64,000 nucleotides of DNA from Pleurodeles waltl. Its lineage: Eukaryota > Chordata > Amphibia > Caudata > Salamandridae. A model generated the notes under the pieces. It did no database searches and was not told the DNA's origin. It worked only from the letters and a program-made list of their open reading frames with translations. Each line of letters opens with the position of its first letter. Positions within the stretch are counted from its first letter, which is position 1. Of the stretch, positions 46,038-58,092 are shown one piece after another. The stretch lies in assembly GCF_031143425.1 (NCBI RefSeq), contig NC_090437.1:1176052863-1176116862 (forward strand). The letters run 5' to 3'. A program made the position numbers and the translations under genes.

Positions 46038-46790
46038 TAAAACAGTGGTGTGAAAGGTGATTGAAGGAAAAAAGGTAATGAGTGAGGGATGAAGAGTAAG
46101 AGAGGAGAAGTTTAGGACAAGCAGTGGGTGAATAGAGGTTAGGAATGAAGTCTGAGAGTTGAGAGGTGAGGTATGATGACTGAGGGATGAGGCCCGAATA
46201 GTGAAGATGTGAAGAGTGACTAAAAAGGAATATACCATGAGAAGTAAGGAGTGAGACATGAGCGATGATGCTGGGTGAAGAAAAGACGAGAAGTGAAGGA
46301 TGTGGGATGAAGAATGGGAAGCGAAAATTGAGAAATTAGAGTTAAGGACAGGAAGCAAGGAATTAAGAACAATGAGGAAAGAATGACAATCAAGGAATGG
46401 GAGTTGACGATTGGGGATGAGAAATCTAAAATAAGGGCTGAACAATAAACAGGTGAAAATGAAAAGAATGTGGAGTGAGAGATGAAGAGTGAAGAATGAG
46501 GTGTGGGCGTAGCGGAGTGAGGAATAAATGACTAGGGGGTGAGGAATTAGGATTGATAGCTAAGAATCGAGGGGTGATAAGTGGAGGATGAGTGTTAAGG
46601 AGGGAGGTTTGGTGAATGAGGGGTGATCAGTGAATCACGAGGGCAAAGGAAAATGGAAATAAGGATAAGTGATAAGCAATGAGAAATAAGAACAGAGGCA
46701 TGAGATGTGAGGGATTAGATTATCCATACTTAGATAGGGTGATGTACATTTTAGGACATCTCTGTTAGTCAATTTCACTCATCACACAAA

Positions 46791-47285
46791 GGCCCATATT
46801 TATGAACAAGTGGTACATCAGAGCTGATGTGCCACTTTTTCTGTGCCTCCCTGCCGGCACCTAACGACACCATGTGTGCGCAGTCTTTATGGAACGGCAC
46901 ACCATGGTGCACATTTCACAGAAATTGTGTTGCTAGTTTGGTGCTAATCCTGCAAAGTGAAAGGAGGCCCATTTTAAAATGGGAGCCTCATTTTAACGCC
47001 TGCCGTAGGGAGGCTTTAAAAATGACACAAAAAAATAGCGCAGTGGAATCTCATATAGTCCACTGAGCCATTTGTCTGGGCCACCTAACACCGGAACGCC
47101 CCCTTGCAAACATTATGCCTGGTGCAGACATAATGTGGCACAAGGGTTTACAAAGTGGCACAATGCATGCATTGCACCACTTTGTAAACATTGTGCTGCG
47201 TTTTTGCCAAGCTAACGACACATCAGCGTAAAAAAATGATGCTAATGTGGCGCAAGGTGGAGCCAGGGCCTTCATAAATATGTCC
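46791..47285. mobile_element. MITE with GGCCCATATTTATGAA-type ends
   Basis: A 495-bp element with terminal inverted repeats GGCCCATATTTATGAA and, reversed, GGACATATTTATGAA. Internally it has an inverted pair around 47140-47200 (CTTTGTAAAC / GTTTACAAAG). It is different in sequence and base composition from the purine-rich flank. Target duplication is unclear (AAA against GAA). No coding capacity. Confidence 0.7.
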
Positions 47286-47478
47286 GAAAGTGAGGAGAAA
47301 TGGTGAACGACAAGAGAGATAGAATGAATGATTAGGGGCAAGATGCAAGGCATAATGATGACAAAGTGAGAAAAGAAGAATGAGTGCTGAGGTGCAAGGT
47401 ATAAGGACTGACTACTGAGGGATGAGGGATTGGATGTAAGAAATTATAGATGTGTTAAGAAGAATGAGAGTGGCAGAT

Positions 47479-48046
47479 GAGGTTTGAGGAGTGAGGAATG
47501 ACAGATAATGTTTATGGGATGAGGGCTGAAAAATGAGCGGTGAGGACTGAGGGGTGATGAGTGGTCAATGAAGATGCTTTCAAAAGTAGTACGTTTTTGC
47601 ATGGTTGAAGGATGAAGAAATGGGAATGATGGAGGAAGAGTGAGAGATGAGAAATCAGGAATAAGAGATGAAGTGTGAGAGCTGAGGACTGAAAGTTGAT
47701 TGGCAAGGCTACAGTGAGGGATGGAGAATAAGAGAAATGTAAGGTGAAGATTGAGATCTGATGAGGTTTGAGGAGTGAGGAATGACAGATAATGTTTATG
47801 GGATGAGGGCTGAAAAATGAGCGGTGAGGACTGAGGGGTGATGAGTGGTCAATGAAGAGGTTATAAAAAGTAATACGTTTTTGCACGGTTGAAGAATGAA
47901 GAAATGGGAATGATGGAGGAAGGGTGAGAGATGAGAAATCAGGAATGAGAGATGAAGTGTGAGAGCTGAGGACTGAAAGTTGATTGGCAAGACTACAGTG
48001 AGGAATGGAGAATGAGAGAAATGTAAGGTGAAGATTGAGATCTGTC
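47479..48046 (+). repeat. Tandem duplication, 284-bp unit
   Basis: Two adjacent near-identical copies start at 47479 and 47763 (GAGGTTTGAGGAGTGAGG). They differ at only a few positions by eye, so the duplication is recent relative to the tract. Confidence 0.9.
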
Positions 48047-48540
48047 TCATGAGGAGGGAGGGATGAGTATAATCTAATATGGTGAGGGTGGTGGACTCAC
48101 TGCTGAAGTGAGAGGGAGTGAGCAATGATAGATGAGGGATGTTAAGTAAGAAATCTGGGTAAAGATTGTGTCTAATGAGGGAAAAAGAGTTATGAAGGTG
48201 GGTGAGAAAATGAGGGATTAAGTGAGAGGAAAAAGGGATGAGGTTTGAGTGGTGAGGATGAGGAGTGAAGAAGGAGGAAAAGGCTAATGTGGGATGTGAG
48301 AAAGGATGAGAATTGAGGACTGAGGAGAGAGACAGGAGGAAGGAGCGATTAAAAGTGAGGGATTAAATATGACAAATGCAAAATGAAGGATGAGGAGTTA
48401 GATTTCAGGGCTGAGCATTGAGGAGGGAGAGATGATAATGAGGATTGATGGTTGATTAAAAAAGGACGAGAAGCTAAGAAAGAGGAGTGAGGTCAAGGGG
48501 CACGAGTGAGGAATGAGAACTGAGGCATGAGATGTAAAGA

Positions 48541-49029
48541 GCCAGCATGTCCTAAAATGGATGGTGTGGGATACATTTTAAGCTATTAGCATTGTCCATT
48601 TCACTTATTTCTCAGAGTGGGAGGTATGAGAAGTTAGGAATGAAGAAAGACGAATAGGGAGATATGAGGAATTACCTGTGACCAATAACTATAGTAGAGT
48701 GAGTAGAAAGGAGTGGGAGATAAAGGGATGGAATAATGGGTACATGAAGCACCCTCGTAGGTGCATTTCAGCTGTGATTAATGCCACTGTACTTCGAAGG
48801 TGCCAACCTGATATGCTAAAGGGATTTCTGGGACAAGGGGGACACTGTTGAACTGTTGATGTATTATACGCAGGGCCATTGGAAATATGTGGCAGAGGAG
48901 GGACAAATTGTGTGGCAGGGTTGACTAAATTATGTGGCAAACAAGGGCAAATTGTGTGACATAGCGCAGCACATTTTGTTATAGTATTACTGCATTATTA
49001 TTTGATTTATACCCATGTTATCCTCCTTC
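48541..49029. other. No recognisable gene; repeat-like
   Basis: No coding homology. A short motif, 'attgtgtggcag/attatgtggcaa/attgtgtgacat', repeats three times near 48908-48962. Confidence 0.4.
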
Positions 49030-49748
49030 AGGACCAACTCCAGCATTCTGCAACTTCATCGCCGACTGCATTGCTCTCCATGCCATAGACTCCAAAAACA
49101 ACACTTTCCTCAACTTCCATCTTGATGACCACAATGACATCAACACTACCAACCTCCTTGACAGCATGAACAACTTCGGATTCATGCAACTCATCCACGA
49201 CCCCATGCATACCTTAGAACTCATCTTCACTTCCAGCCACTGCATCAGGTACAGCCACACCACAGAACTCACCTAGACTGATCACTTAATTTTTCACTTC
49301 AACATCACCAGCTCACGGACCTCCAGCCCCAGTCTGCACAACGTCCCCTACCACAGCTGGAGCAGAGTCGCAAAGAACACATGGATCAATGCCCTTAACA
49401 CAACCTATCCAGTCTCCTCCAACAATGTAGCCCAGAACATCAGAAACTTCAACAATTGGATCCCCAACTGCACTGACAGTGTCACTCCCATTGGCAACAA
49501 CACCCACAGAAGGTCCATCAAGCAGGCTAGCTGGTATACTGAAGACCTCCGAACCACTATACAATACTGTAAACAACTGGAAAGGAGATGGTGCACCAGC
49601 AAGGATGCGACAGACAAGATGTCCTTCAAGACAGCCCTCAACCTCTACCACAACCAGTTGAGAGAATCGAAGAAAAAGGCCTGAACCTCACTCATAGAAT
49701 TAAGCTCCAACAACAGCAAAGAACTCTTCTCCCAGTCGGATTCTGCAG
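49030..49748 (+). pseudogene. L2-like LINE fragment: endonuclease end and linker
   Basis: One frame aligns with 5950-6610 of the LINE in Harbinger copy 1. Shared landmarks are FLNFHLDDHNDINT (for NFHLENNNDANT), SHTTELT then TDHLIFHF (for SELHWTDHHCVHF), HSWSRVAKN (for RRWSKVSED), NFNNWIPNCT and ASWYTEDL. In-frame stops follow TTELT and ESKKKA. It ends abruptly at an LTR-like start (TGTGAGAAAAC) at 49749, so it was cut by that insertion. No RT remains. Confidence 0.8.
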
Positions 49749-51605
49749 TGTGAGAAAACAGGGGTGATTGCAGAGGCCCCCCTAACTTTTGCCCTCATTT
49801 TTCAATTTTTGGGGTTTTCCTGACTCTGATGGTGCCCTGGGCACTGCTAACTAGTCCCAGGGCCTGTGCTCTGTATAAAATAAGTATGCAAATTAGGCTA
49901 ATTATAATTGCATATGTAAACCTACCTATAAGTTCCTAGTATATGGTAGGGCATGTAGGTTTAGGGACCCCAGTATAGATAGTGCACCAATAGGTGCACT
50001 GATGTGGTGCCCAGGGTCATTTTAATGGCAGGCCTGTCTTGCTGGCTGCTTTTAAACTGGAAATTCGACTTTGGAATTAAAAGTACTTCCAAAGTCTTAA
50101 ACTACCTTATTGTTACATATAAGTCACCCCTAAGGTGTGCCCTATGTGTCCCTAGAGTTGGGTGCCATGTAACTATAATCAGGGACCTTATAAAAATAGT
50201 TTTAGAAGCCCTGGTGAGGTAAAACAGCCAAATTAGTTTTCCCCTCATTGTAATGAATGGCCTCCATAGGCTAGAATAGGAAGACTTTATTTTAATTTAT
50301 AAAGTCCCTCTAAGTGTCAGATATCTCAAGTTTGGTATCAAATTAATTGTTATAATACATCCCACAACTTACAATTGTTGGATTTAGTATATCCTGTTCA
50401 GGTAAAGAGTTTTAAACCCTACCTCAAAAGTTGCCAACTTCAGCCCTGCAGTGCTCTGACTGGCCAGCCTCTGGCAGCCTGGCCAGGCTGCCTTGATGAG
50501 GTGTGAAGTGGCCTGGGCTGAACACAAAGGGAAGTGCCTGGGGGAGGAGAACTACCTCAGCAGAAAGGGAAGCAGGAAGGAGGGAGGGCTGCCAAACTGG
50601 TCTTCAAGGCAGGGAAGGACATTTGTAGCAGCCCAGTACCTCCCTTACATCCTGCAACCCCAGACAATTAGATACCCTCTTGATTAGATTAGGAGAGGGC
50701 AGGAGCGGGGTGTGTTTAAGATTTTTAGCCACACTAGTGGGTGGGCTCAGCCAGATGCAACTTCCAAAAATCAGTTTCAGTCAGGATGGATTTTTGAGGA
50801 ATGTTGCTCCCTGGAATTGATTTTTGCCACACTTGCCAGGAAGTGGTCACCACAGGGGGAAGGACTTTGCCCCTGACTGGAGAACCAGGATCCCCCTGTT
50901 TTTCACCCAGGAGCAAGGCTTAAACTAGCAGAGCTGTACCCACACCTCAGATCCCTACCAGATCCCTACAAGTAAGAACTACAGAAGAGAAAGGACTGCC
51001 CTGCTGGACCCCTGACCTGCACCTGGACACTGCACTCTGGAGGACTGCACCAGCTGCACACTTGGGCTTCACCACAAAAAGGACTTTGCCTGGCTTCAAC
51101 TGGTTCAAGGAGGGACCCCCTGTGTGCTACAGGTGAAAAATTGCTAACCAGAGTTCCCTGCACCAACTCCTGAAGAAACTGACCAGCTGACCAGTGGCAA
51201 AATTGGAGTTTGCACCAGGTGCATTCTGGGAGTTGTAGTCCGTACCCACAAGAAGCATCTCCCGGAGTTCTGGAATCTTGGTGTGAGCTGTGGACCTCAA
51301 AAGAATCTTAAAAGAACATCTGGGAGAAGATCCAGACGTTTGGAGAAATTTGGAGCACTTTTGGAAAAGAGCTCCAAAAAGGGACCGACCCGCTGCAGCA
51401 TCTCTAGCCGGCTTGTCTCAACCGTGATCCGGCCTGACTTACAGGTTTGTCCCGGTGAAGAAAATCTCAGAAAAAGTGACTAAGTGCGAACGTAGAAAAT
51501 TGACTGGGACATCCCAGGCAATGTATCCGAAGAGGGCTCCAAGGATGTTGGATCAAGATTCAGGTTTGCCCTGGTCGAAGGATTTTCACCTCAAAAAAAT
51601 TACTA

Positions 51606-52294
51606 GGGGCCATATTTATAGGCCCCTAGCAGCACAGGAGTGTCACAAAATGTGAAGCTCCTGTGGTGCTAAGCACAGCCCAGTATTTACAAGGTGGTGT
51701 AAAGCCACTTCTTGTGGCTTAACATCACCTTGTAAATACAGCCCCTTCCCAAGCAGCACTGTGCATGGAAGGGATGTGCAATGGGTATTGCTGTGGGCGT
51801 GCCACAGCAACACATATTGCATTTTGACGCTGCCTCAGATTTATGACATTTTGTAAACCTGAGGCAGCGCCAAAATCTAAAGCCACCCCAAAGGGTGACG
51901 TTAGGAGGGCGCAACAAGGAGGAATACTTTTATTCCTCCTCGTTTTTTGCTTTTTCTATGTGTGCTGCATTCTGCCGCATGCATAGAAAAAGCAAAATGC
52001 CAGAAATGATTGTTTATGTGTGGGAAGGTGTCCCTTCATGCACACATAAACAGTCATTTGAAAATGACGCTTTGGCACTTCTGTGTGTGCTGCAGTGTGC
52101 AGCACACACAGAGGTGCCAAAGCGCCATTGGTCATTGTTAATGTTCCGAAAGGGACACCTTCCCACACATAAACAATCACACCCCTCAACACAGACATTC
52201 GTGCACGATGGTGCAAGGATGCCTGTGTTGGCAGCTAAATTTAGCGCCAGCGCAGGGGGAAACCGTGCTGCACCTCTTTTCTTTAAATCTGGCC
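51606..52294. mobile_element. Hairpin-rich MITE with GGGGCCATATTT-type ends
   Basis: A 689-bp element flanked by CTA on both sides (51603-51605 and 52295-52297). The ends GGGGCCATATTTATAGG and, reversed, GGCCAGATTTAAAG are related to those of the 46791 MITE. Inside are several stem-loops in series: TTTTGCTTTTTCTATG with its complement (about 51945-51995), GCTGCCTCAG with CTGAGGCAGC (about 51830-51870), and a large palindrome at 52007-52179. No coding capacity. Confidence 0.75.
52007..52179. repeat. 173-bp palindrome with 30-bp perfect outer arms
   Basis: The outer arms (52007-52036 and 52150-52179) are exact reverse complements, beginning TGATTGTTTATGTGTGGG. An inner stem around GCTTTGGCAC and TGTGTGTGCTG closes on a loop near 52095. 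The RNA or single strand would fold into one long hairpin. Confidence 0.9.
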
Positions 52295-53015
52295 CTAAGT
52301 CTGAAGGTAAAAATCTCCGCCAAGGGATCCCACAAAGCGTATCCGAGGAAGAGTTCCAGGAGGTCAGACTAAACTGGTAACTTGGTCCTACTGAAGAAAA
52401 TCTTCAAGGAAATGACTAGGGCCCTCATTACAACCCTGACGGTAAATGCCACTTACCGCCGTGCAGTAGACCGCAACATACCGCTGCGGCAGCGGAATTC
52501 CGCTACAGGTATTACGACTCACAGCTTGGAATCCGCCATAATACAGACACCCACACAAGTCCGCCAAACCAAAGGTCAGTGATAAACTGGCGATAACAAA
52601 ACCGACACCGTCACGCCAACAGGAATACCCCCACACTATCACGACCCACGAATCAACGCGGCGGTCTTTCAACCGTGGTAATCCATTGGCGGTACACACC
52701 GCTGCGCTCAAAATACACACACATTTACAAAACACAACCACATTGGACAAATCGAAATACACACACCTGATACACATACACACCACTCCCACACACCCAA
52801 TCCAATATAAAGCACACACCCACATCACCCACAAACCCTTACTACCAGAATTTTGAAACCACGCCAGAGAGAGACACTACCTTAAACAACACCAGCATCC
52901 ACAGACACACAACACCATCACTTACACCACATCCACGCAACTCAAACAACACACACCAACACATCCCCTTACACATCATAACTCACACCACCTCACACAT
53001 CACCCGCACAACATC

Positions 53016-56000
53016 ATGGCACCTCAACGCCACCCAGGTTCTCTGGGGAGGAGCTGAGGGTCATGGTGGAGGAAATTGTCCGGGTAGAGCCACAGCTATT
53101 CGGATCACAGGTGCAGCACACCTCCATTGCAAGGAAGATGGAGCTATGGCGCAGAATTGTTGACAGGGTAAACGCAGTGGGACAGCATCTAAGAACACGG
53201 GATGACATCAGGAAGAGATGGAACGACCTACGGGGGAAGGTGCGTTCCGTGGTCTCCAGACACCAGATTGCTGTACAGAGGACTGGCGGTGGACCCCCAC
53301 CTCCTCCCCCACAACTAACAACATGGGATGAGCAAGTCTTGGCAATACTGCATCCTGAGGGGTACGCAGGAGTATCAGGATGTGAGAAAGTAGCCTCTTT
53401 CTAGCCTTGTTACCCCCACTTTTGGCCTGTTTGTGAGTATATGTCAGGGTGTTTTCACTGTCTCCCGGGATCCTGCTAGCCAGGGCCCAGTGCTCATATT
53501 GAAAACCCTATGTAGTCAGTATGTTTGTTATGTGTCACTGGGACCCTGCTACCCAGGACCCCAGTGCTCATAAGTTTGTGGCCTATATGTATGTGTTCCC
53601 TGTGTGATGCCTAACTGTCTCACTGAGGCTCTGCTAACAAGAACCTCAGTGGTTATGCTCTCTCTGCCTTCCAAATTGTCACTAACAGGCTAGTGACCAA
53701 TTTCACCAATTCACATTGGCATACTGGTACACCCATATAATTCCCTAGTATATGGTACTGAGGTACCCAGAGTATTGGGGTTCCAGGAGATCCCTATGGG
53801 CTGCAGCATTTCTTTTGCCACCCATAGGGCGATCTGACAATTCTCACACAGGCCTGCCAGTGCATCCTGAGTGAAATAACGTCCACGTTATTTCACAGCC
53901 ATTTACCACTGCACTTAAGTAACTTATAAGTCACCTATATGGCTAACCTTCACTTGATGAAGGTTGGGTGCAAAGTTACTTAGTGTGTGGACACCCTGGC
54001 ACTAGCCAAGGTGCACCCACATTGTTCAGGGCAAATTCCCCGGACTTTGTGAGTGCGGGGACACCATTACATGTGTGCACTATACATAGGTCACTACCTA
54101 TGTATAGCGTCACAATGGTAACTCCAAACATGGCCATGTAACATGTCTAAGATCATGGAATTGTCACCCCAATGCCATTGGTGTGTGGACAATTCCATGA
54201 TCCCCCGGGTCTCTAGCACAGAACTCAGGTACTGCCAAACTGCCTTTCCGGGGTCTCCACTGCAGCTGCTGCTGCTGCCACCCCCTCAGACAGGTTTATG
54301 CCCCCCTGGGGTCCAGGCAGCCCTGGCCCAGGAAGGCAGAACAAAGGATTTCCTCTGAGAGAGGGTGTAACACCCTCTCCCTTTGGAAATAGGTGTGATG
54401 GCTGGGGAGGAGTAGCCTCCCCCAACCTCTGGAAATGCTTTGATGGGCACAGATGCTGCCCATCTCTGCATAAGCCAGTCAACACCGGTTCAGGGATCCC
54501 CCAGCCCTGTTCTGGCGTGAAACTGGACAAAGGAAAGAGGAGTGACCACTCCCCTGACCTGCACCTCCCAGGGGAGGTGCCCAGAGCTCCTCCAGTGTGC
54601 CCCAGACCTCTGCCATCTTGGAAACAGAGGTGTTGCTGGCACACTGGACTGCTCTGAGTGGCCAGTGCCAGCAGGTGACGTCAGAGACTCCTTCTGATAG
54701 GCTCTTACCTCTCTTAGTAGCCAATCCTCCTTCCTAGGTAGCCAAACCTCCTTTTCTGGCTATTTAGGGTCTCTGCTTTGGGGAATTCTTCAGATACCGA
54801 ATGCAAGAGCTCACCAGAGTTCCTCTGCATCTCCCTCTTCACCTTCTGCCAAAGGATCGACCTCTGACTGCTCAGGACGCCTGCAAAACCACAACAACGT
54901 AGCAAAGACGACTTCTGCAACCTTGTATCACTTCATCCTGCCGGCTTTCTCGACTGTTTCCTGGTGGTGCATGCTCTGGGGGTAGCCTGCCTCCTTTCTG
55001 CACCAGGAACTCTGAAGAAATCTCCCGTGTGTCGACGGAATCTTCCCCCTGCAACTGCAGGCAACAAAAGACTGCATCACCGGTCCTCTGGGTCCTCTCT
55101 CAGCACGACGAGCGTGGTCCCTGGAACTCAGCAACTCTGTCCAAGTGACTCCCACAGTCCATTGACTCTTCAGTCCAAGTCTGGTGGAGGTAAGTCCTTG
55201 CCTCCACACGCTAGACTGCATTGCTGGGTACCGCGTGATTTGCAGCTGCTCCGGCTCCTGTGCACTCTTTCAGGATTTCCTTCGTGCACAGCCAAGCCTG
55301 GGTCCCCAACACTCTAACCTGCAGTGCACAACCTTCTGAGTTGTCCTCCGGCTTCGTGGGACTCCCTTTTCTGACTTCAGGTGGACTCCGGTTCACTCCT
55401 CTTCTAAGTGCCTGATCCGGTACTTCTGTGGGTGCTGCCTGCTTCTGTGAGGGCTCCCTGACTTACTGGGCGCCCCCTCTGTCTCCTCATCCAAGTGGCA
55501 ACATCCTGGTCCCTCCTGGGCCACAGCAGCATCCAAAAACCCTAACCGTGACCCTTGCAGCTAGCAAGGCTTGTTTGCGGTCTTTCTGCGTGGGAACACC
55601 TCTGCAAGCTTCTTCACAACGTGGTATATCCATGCTCCAAAGGGGAAGTTCCTAGTCCTCTTCGGTCTTGCAAAACACCAAGCTTCTTCCATCCGGTGGC
55701 AGCTTCCTTGCACCCTCAGCTGGCATTTTCTAGGCTCCTGCCCACTCTCGACACTGTCGCGGCTCTTGGACTTGGTCCCCTTGTCTTACAGGTACTCAGG
55801 TCCGGAAATCCACTGTTGTTGCATTGCTGGTGTTGGTTTTCCTTGCAGAATCCCCCTATCACGACTTCTGTGCTCTCTGGGGGTTGTAGGTGCACTTTAC
55901 ACCTACCTTACAGGGTCTTGGGGTGGTCTATTTTTCTAACCCTCACTGTTTTCTTACAGTCCCAGCGACCCTCTAAAAGCTCACATAGGTTTGGGGTCCA

Positions 56001-57624
56001 TTCGTGGTTCGCATTCCACTTTTGGGAGTATATGGTTTGTGTTGCCCCTATACCTATGTGCTCCTATTGCAATCTATTGTAACCCTACACTGCTTGCATT
56101 ACTTCCTTTTGCTATTACTGCATAATTTTGGTATTGTGTACATATATCTTGTGTATATTTGGCATCCTCATACTGAGGGTACTCACTGAGATACTTTTGG
56201 CAAATTGTCATCAAAATAAAGTACCTTTATTTTTAGTATATCTGTGTATTGTATTTTCTTATGATATTGTGCATATGACACCAGTGGTATAGTAGGAGCT
56301 TTACATGTCTCCTAGTTCAGCCTAAGCTGCTTTGCCATAGCTACCTTCTATCAGCCTTAGCTGCTAGAAACACCTCTTCTACACTAATAAGGGATAACTG
56401 GACCTGGCACAAGGTGTAAGTACCTCTGGTACCCACTACAAGCCAGGCCAGCCTCCTACACAGGAGGAATGGACTCTGGTAAGTCATATCTTAATTACCA
56501 TATCCCCCACCCCACCTGAATGCCATCACATACCCACACCCTCACCCCCATCACTCCAACACCTCACATACGCCCCACTATCACAATTCAGCAATCCCAA
56601 TACCAAGCCCTGCATGCAACACCAAAGCATGGACACACATCACCAAAGCATGTCCCGTATAGATACCCACACAGACCCCAAACCAACTAACACACAAGGA
56701 CCAAGCCAAGAATGCAAGCACTGGAGTACAGGGTCACTCACCCATTGAACACAATGGCACACACAGATGCAATAATTATGCCTTTACATCCCAGCACGAC
56801 CCCTACCCAACGTCACCGGACAGGAGGTTCCAGACATATCCAGTCCCCCAACAGAAGAGACTTACAGTGATGACAGCAGCTCTGCACAACTGGATCAAGG
56901 TGACCAGCCCGGCCCATCAGGGACCTCGGGACAGTCGGTTCCCCTGACACTGGCAAAAGCCACCACAGAGCCTCCCACCTCAGGAAACACCACCACAGCA
57001 CCCACCCAGCGGGCCCATCCCTTTGAATCCAGGACACGTCAATCAGCAGGGTGTCCACCACTACAGGGAACCCAGGCAACCCCACTAACACAGGACGATC
57101 AGGGACCTGGGGGCAGTGGCAATGGGCACTCGGTTCAGGGGACAGAGGCACCGGAAAACAGGGAAGCTGGGAGGACTGCTGTGCGACAGGAAGACGACAG
57201 GCCCAGGGAACCCACTCTCCACGAGGCACTCTCCAACATCATGGGAGCTTACCATCATTTCCAGGAGAGGATAGCAACAGTACTGGCCATGTTTCAGGAG
57301 ACCCAGCGGCTGCAGGAGGAACACTATCTGGGGATCAGGGAGGACCTGAAGTCCATTAACAACACCCTGGTCACCATTGCAGCGGTGCTGCAAGACCTTG
57401 TCAACACAAGGAGGGACACAGTGGCACAACAATGGGCCCCTGACACTTGCCTGGACAATAAACAGCCCTCTACCTCCTCTGGCGCTAGTGGACAGGAGGC
57501 ACCGCCACTAGACCAACAGGACACCAGCACTCCACCCCCTGCAGATGGAGAACCACCCCGCAAACCGTCCCTGAGATCCAGGAACAAGACAGAGAGCATT
57601 GCCAAGACCCCCGCCAGGAAATGA
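53016..57624 (+). pseudogene. Harbinger Myb/SANT-like protein A, copy 3 (split by LTR)
   Basis: ATG at 53016 (MAPQRHPG) is out of frame by one base with the Myb/SANT domain, which reads RFSGEELRVMVEEIVRVEPQ, SIARKMELWRRIVDRVNAVG and RTRDDIRKRWNDLRGKVRS. A solo LTR (53381-56460) cuts exon 1 shortly before its donor (56478, CTCTG/GTAAGT). Exon 2 (about 56796-57624) is open throughout: DISSPPTEETYSDDSSS, a Thr/Pro/Gly-rich linker, then LHEALSNIMGAYHHFQERI and GIREDLKSINNTLVTIAAVL, ending TPARK then TGA. It is the best-preserved C-terminal half of gene A and shows heptad-like spacing of hydrophobic residues. Confidence 0.82.
53381..56460 (+). mobile_element. Solo LTR (3.1 kb) with CAGGA target duplication
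   Basis: Starts TGTGAGAAAGTAGCCTC and ends CCAGCCTCCTACA. It is flanked by CAGGA at 53376-53380 and 56461-56465. AATAAA at 56215-56220 gives plus orientation. No gag, pol or second LTR is present. It is of the same LTR type as 26705-29283. Removing it and one CAGGA restores continuity of exon 1 of Myb gene A. Several 60-180 residue frames inside show no domain. Confidence 0.92.
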
Positions 57625-57810
57625 GACCCCCATGAATGTCACCCTTTTGTCCCACTTAGTCACCCTGTCCATCCTTAAACTACCATTGCTCCACTCCTTA
57701 TGCCCCTTTGGACAATGCACCTGTGAAACAAATAGACTGGACTCTGCCATGGACATTTCTCCACCATCCCCCCAGCCCATTTTACAACCCCCTCCACTTA
57801 TTTGCACAGA

Positions 57811-57816
57811 AATAAA
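57811..57816 (+). terminator. Poly(A) signal of Myb gene A, copy 3
   Basis: AATAAA 187 bp after the gene A stop, in the convergent spacer between gene A and the transposase. Confidence 0.6.
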
Positions 57817-58092
57817 CACACTTCAATCACAAAACAATCTGGAGTCAGTCTGTGCTTTCACAAACGTGTAATAGCAATAACCATGGAATATAGCAATGTC
57901 AATTTACCTGTGCACATATCGATGTAACACAGCTGTAGCCCTGGAGGAAATATAGCAGAGGGCTCAAAGTGGGACCCACATCTGTGAAATGGAAAGGCAA
58001 AGTGACAAGTCAGGGTCCATACACTAAGCGAAAATGACACACTTATGTTAGCTCCAACAATAGTATGTGATGTGGGAGGCAGTGACATCTTC

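Larger units (their letters stand above)
46041..48540. repeat. Purine-rich GATGAG/GAGTGA repeat tract, right part
   Basis: About 2.5 kb of irregular purine-rich repetition, the continuation of 36090-36335. It contains a MITE (46791-47285) and a near-exact 284-bp tandem duplication (47479-48046). Reading frames on the minus strand (Ser/His/Leu-rich) are low-complexity artefacts. Confidence 0.85.
49749..52419 (+). mobile_element. LTR-like repeat, family X copy 2
   Basis: Starts TGTGAGAAAACAGGGG directly in the LINE fragment. It has the same motif order as 19766-21150, including ATAAGTCACCCCTAAG and ATTAGATTAGGAGAGGG. A MITE (51606-52294) is inserted in it, and it runs into the left end of Harbinger copy 3 at 52420, so its 3' end is not visible here. 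No coding domain. Confidence 0.55.

Noticed and set aside
46008..48125. Minus-strand Ser/His/Leu-rich frames, two of them nearly identical
   Set aside because: They are antisense to the purine-rich tract, and the near identity comes from the 284-bp duplication.
55555..56082. 175-residue plus-strand frame, Leu/Phe-rich
   Set aside because: It lies wholly within a solo LTR defined by exact target duplications and has no recognisable domain.
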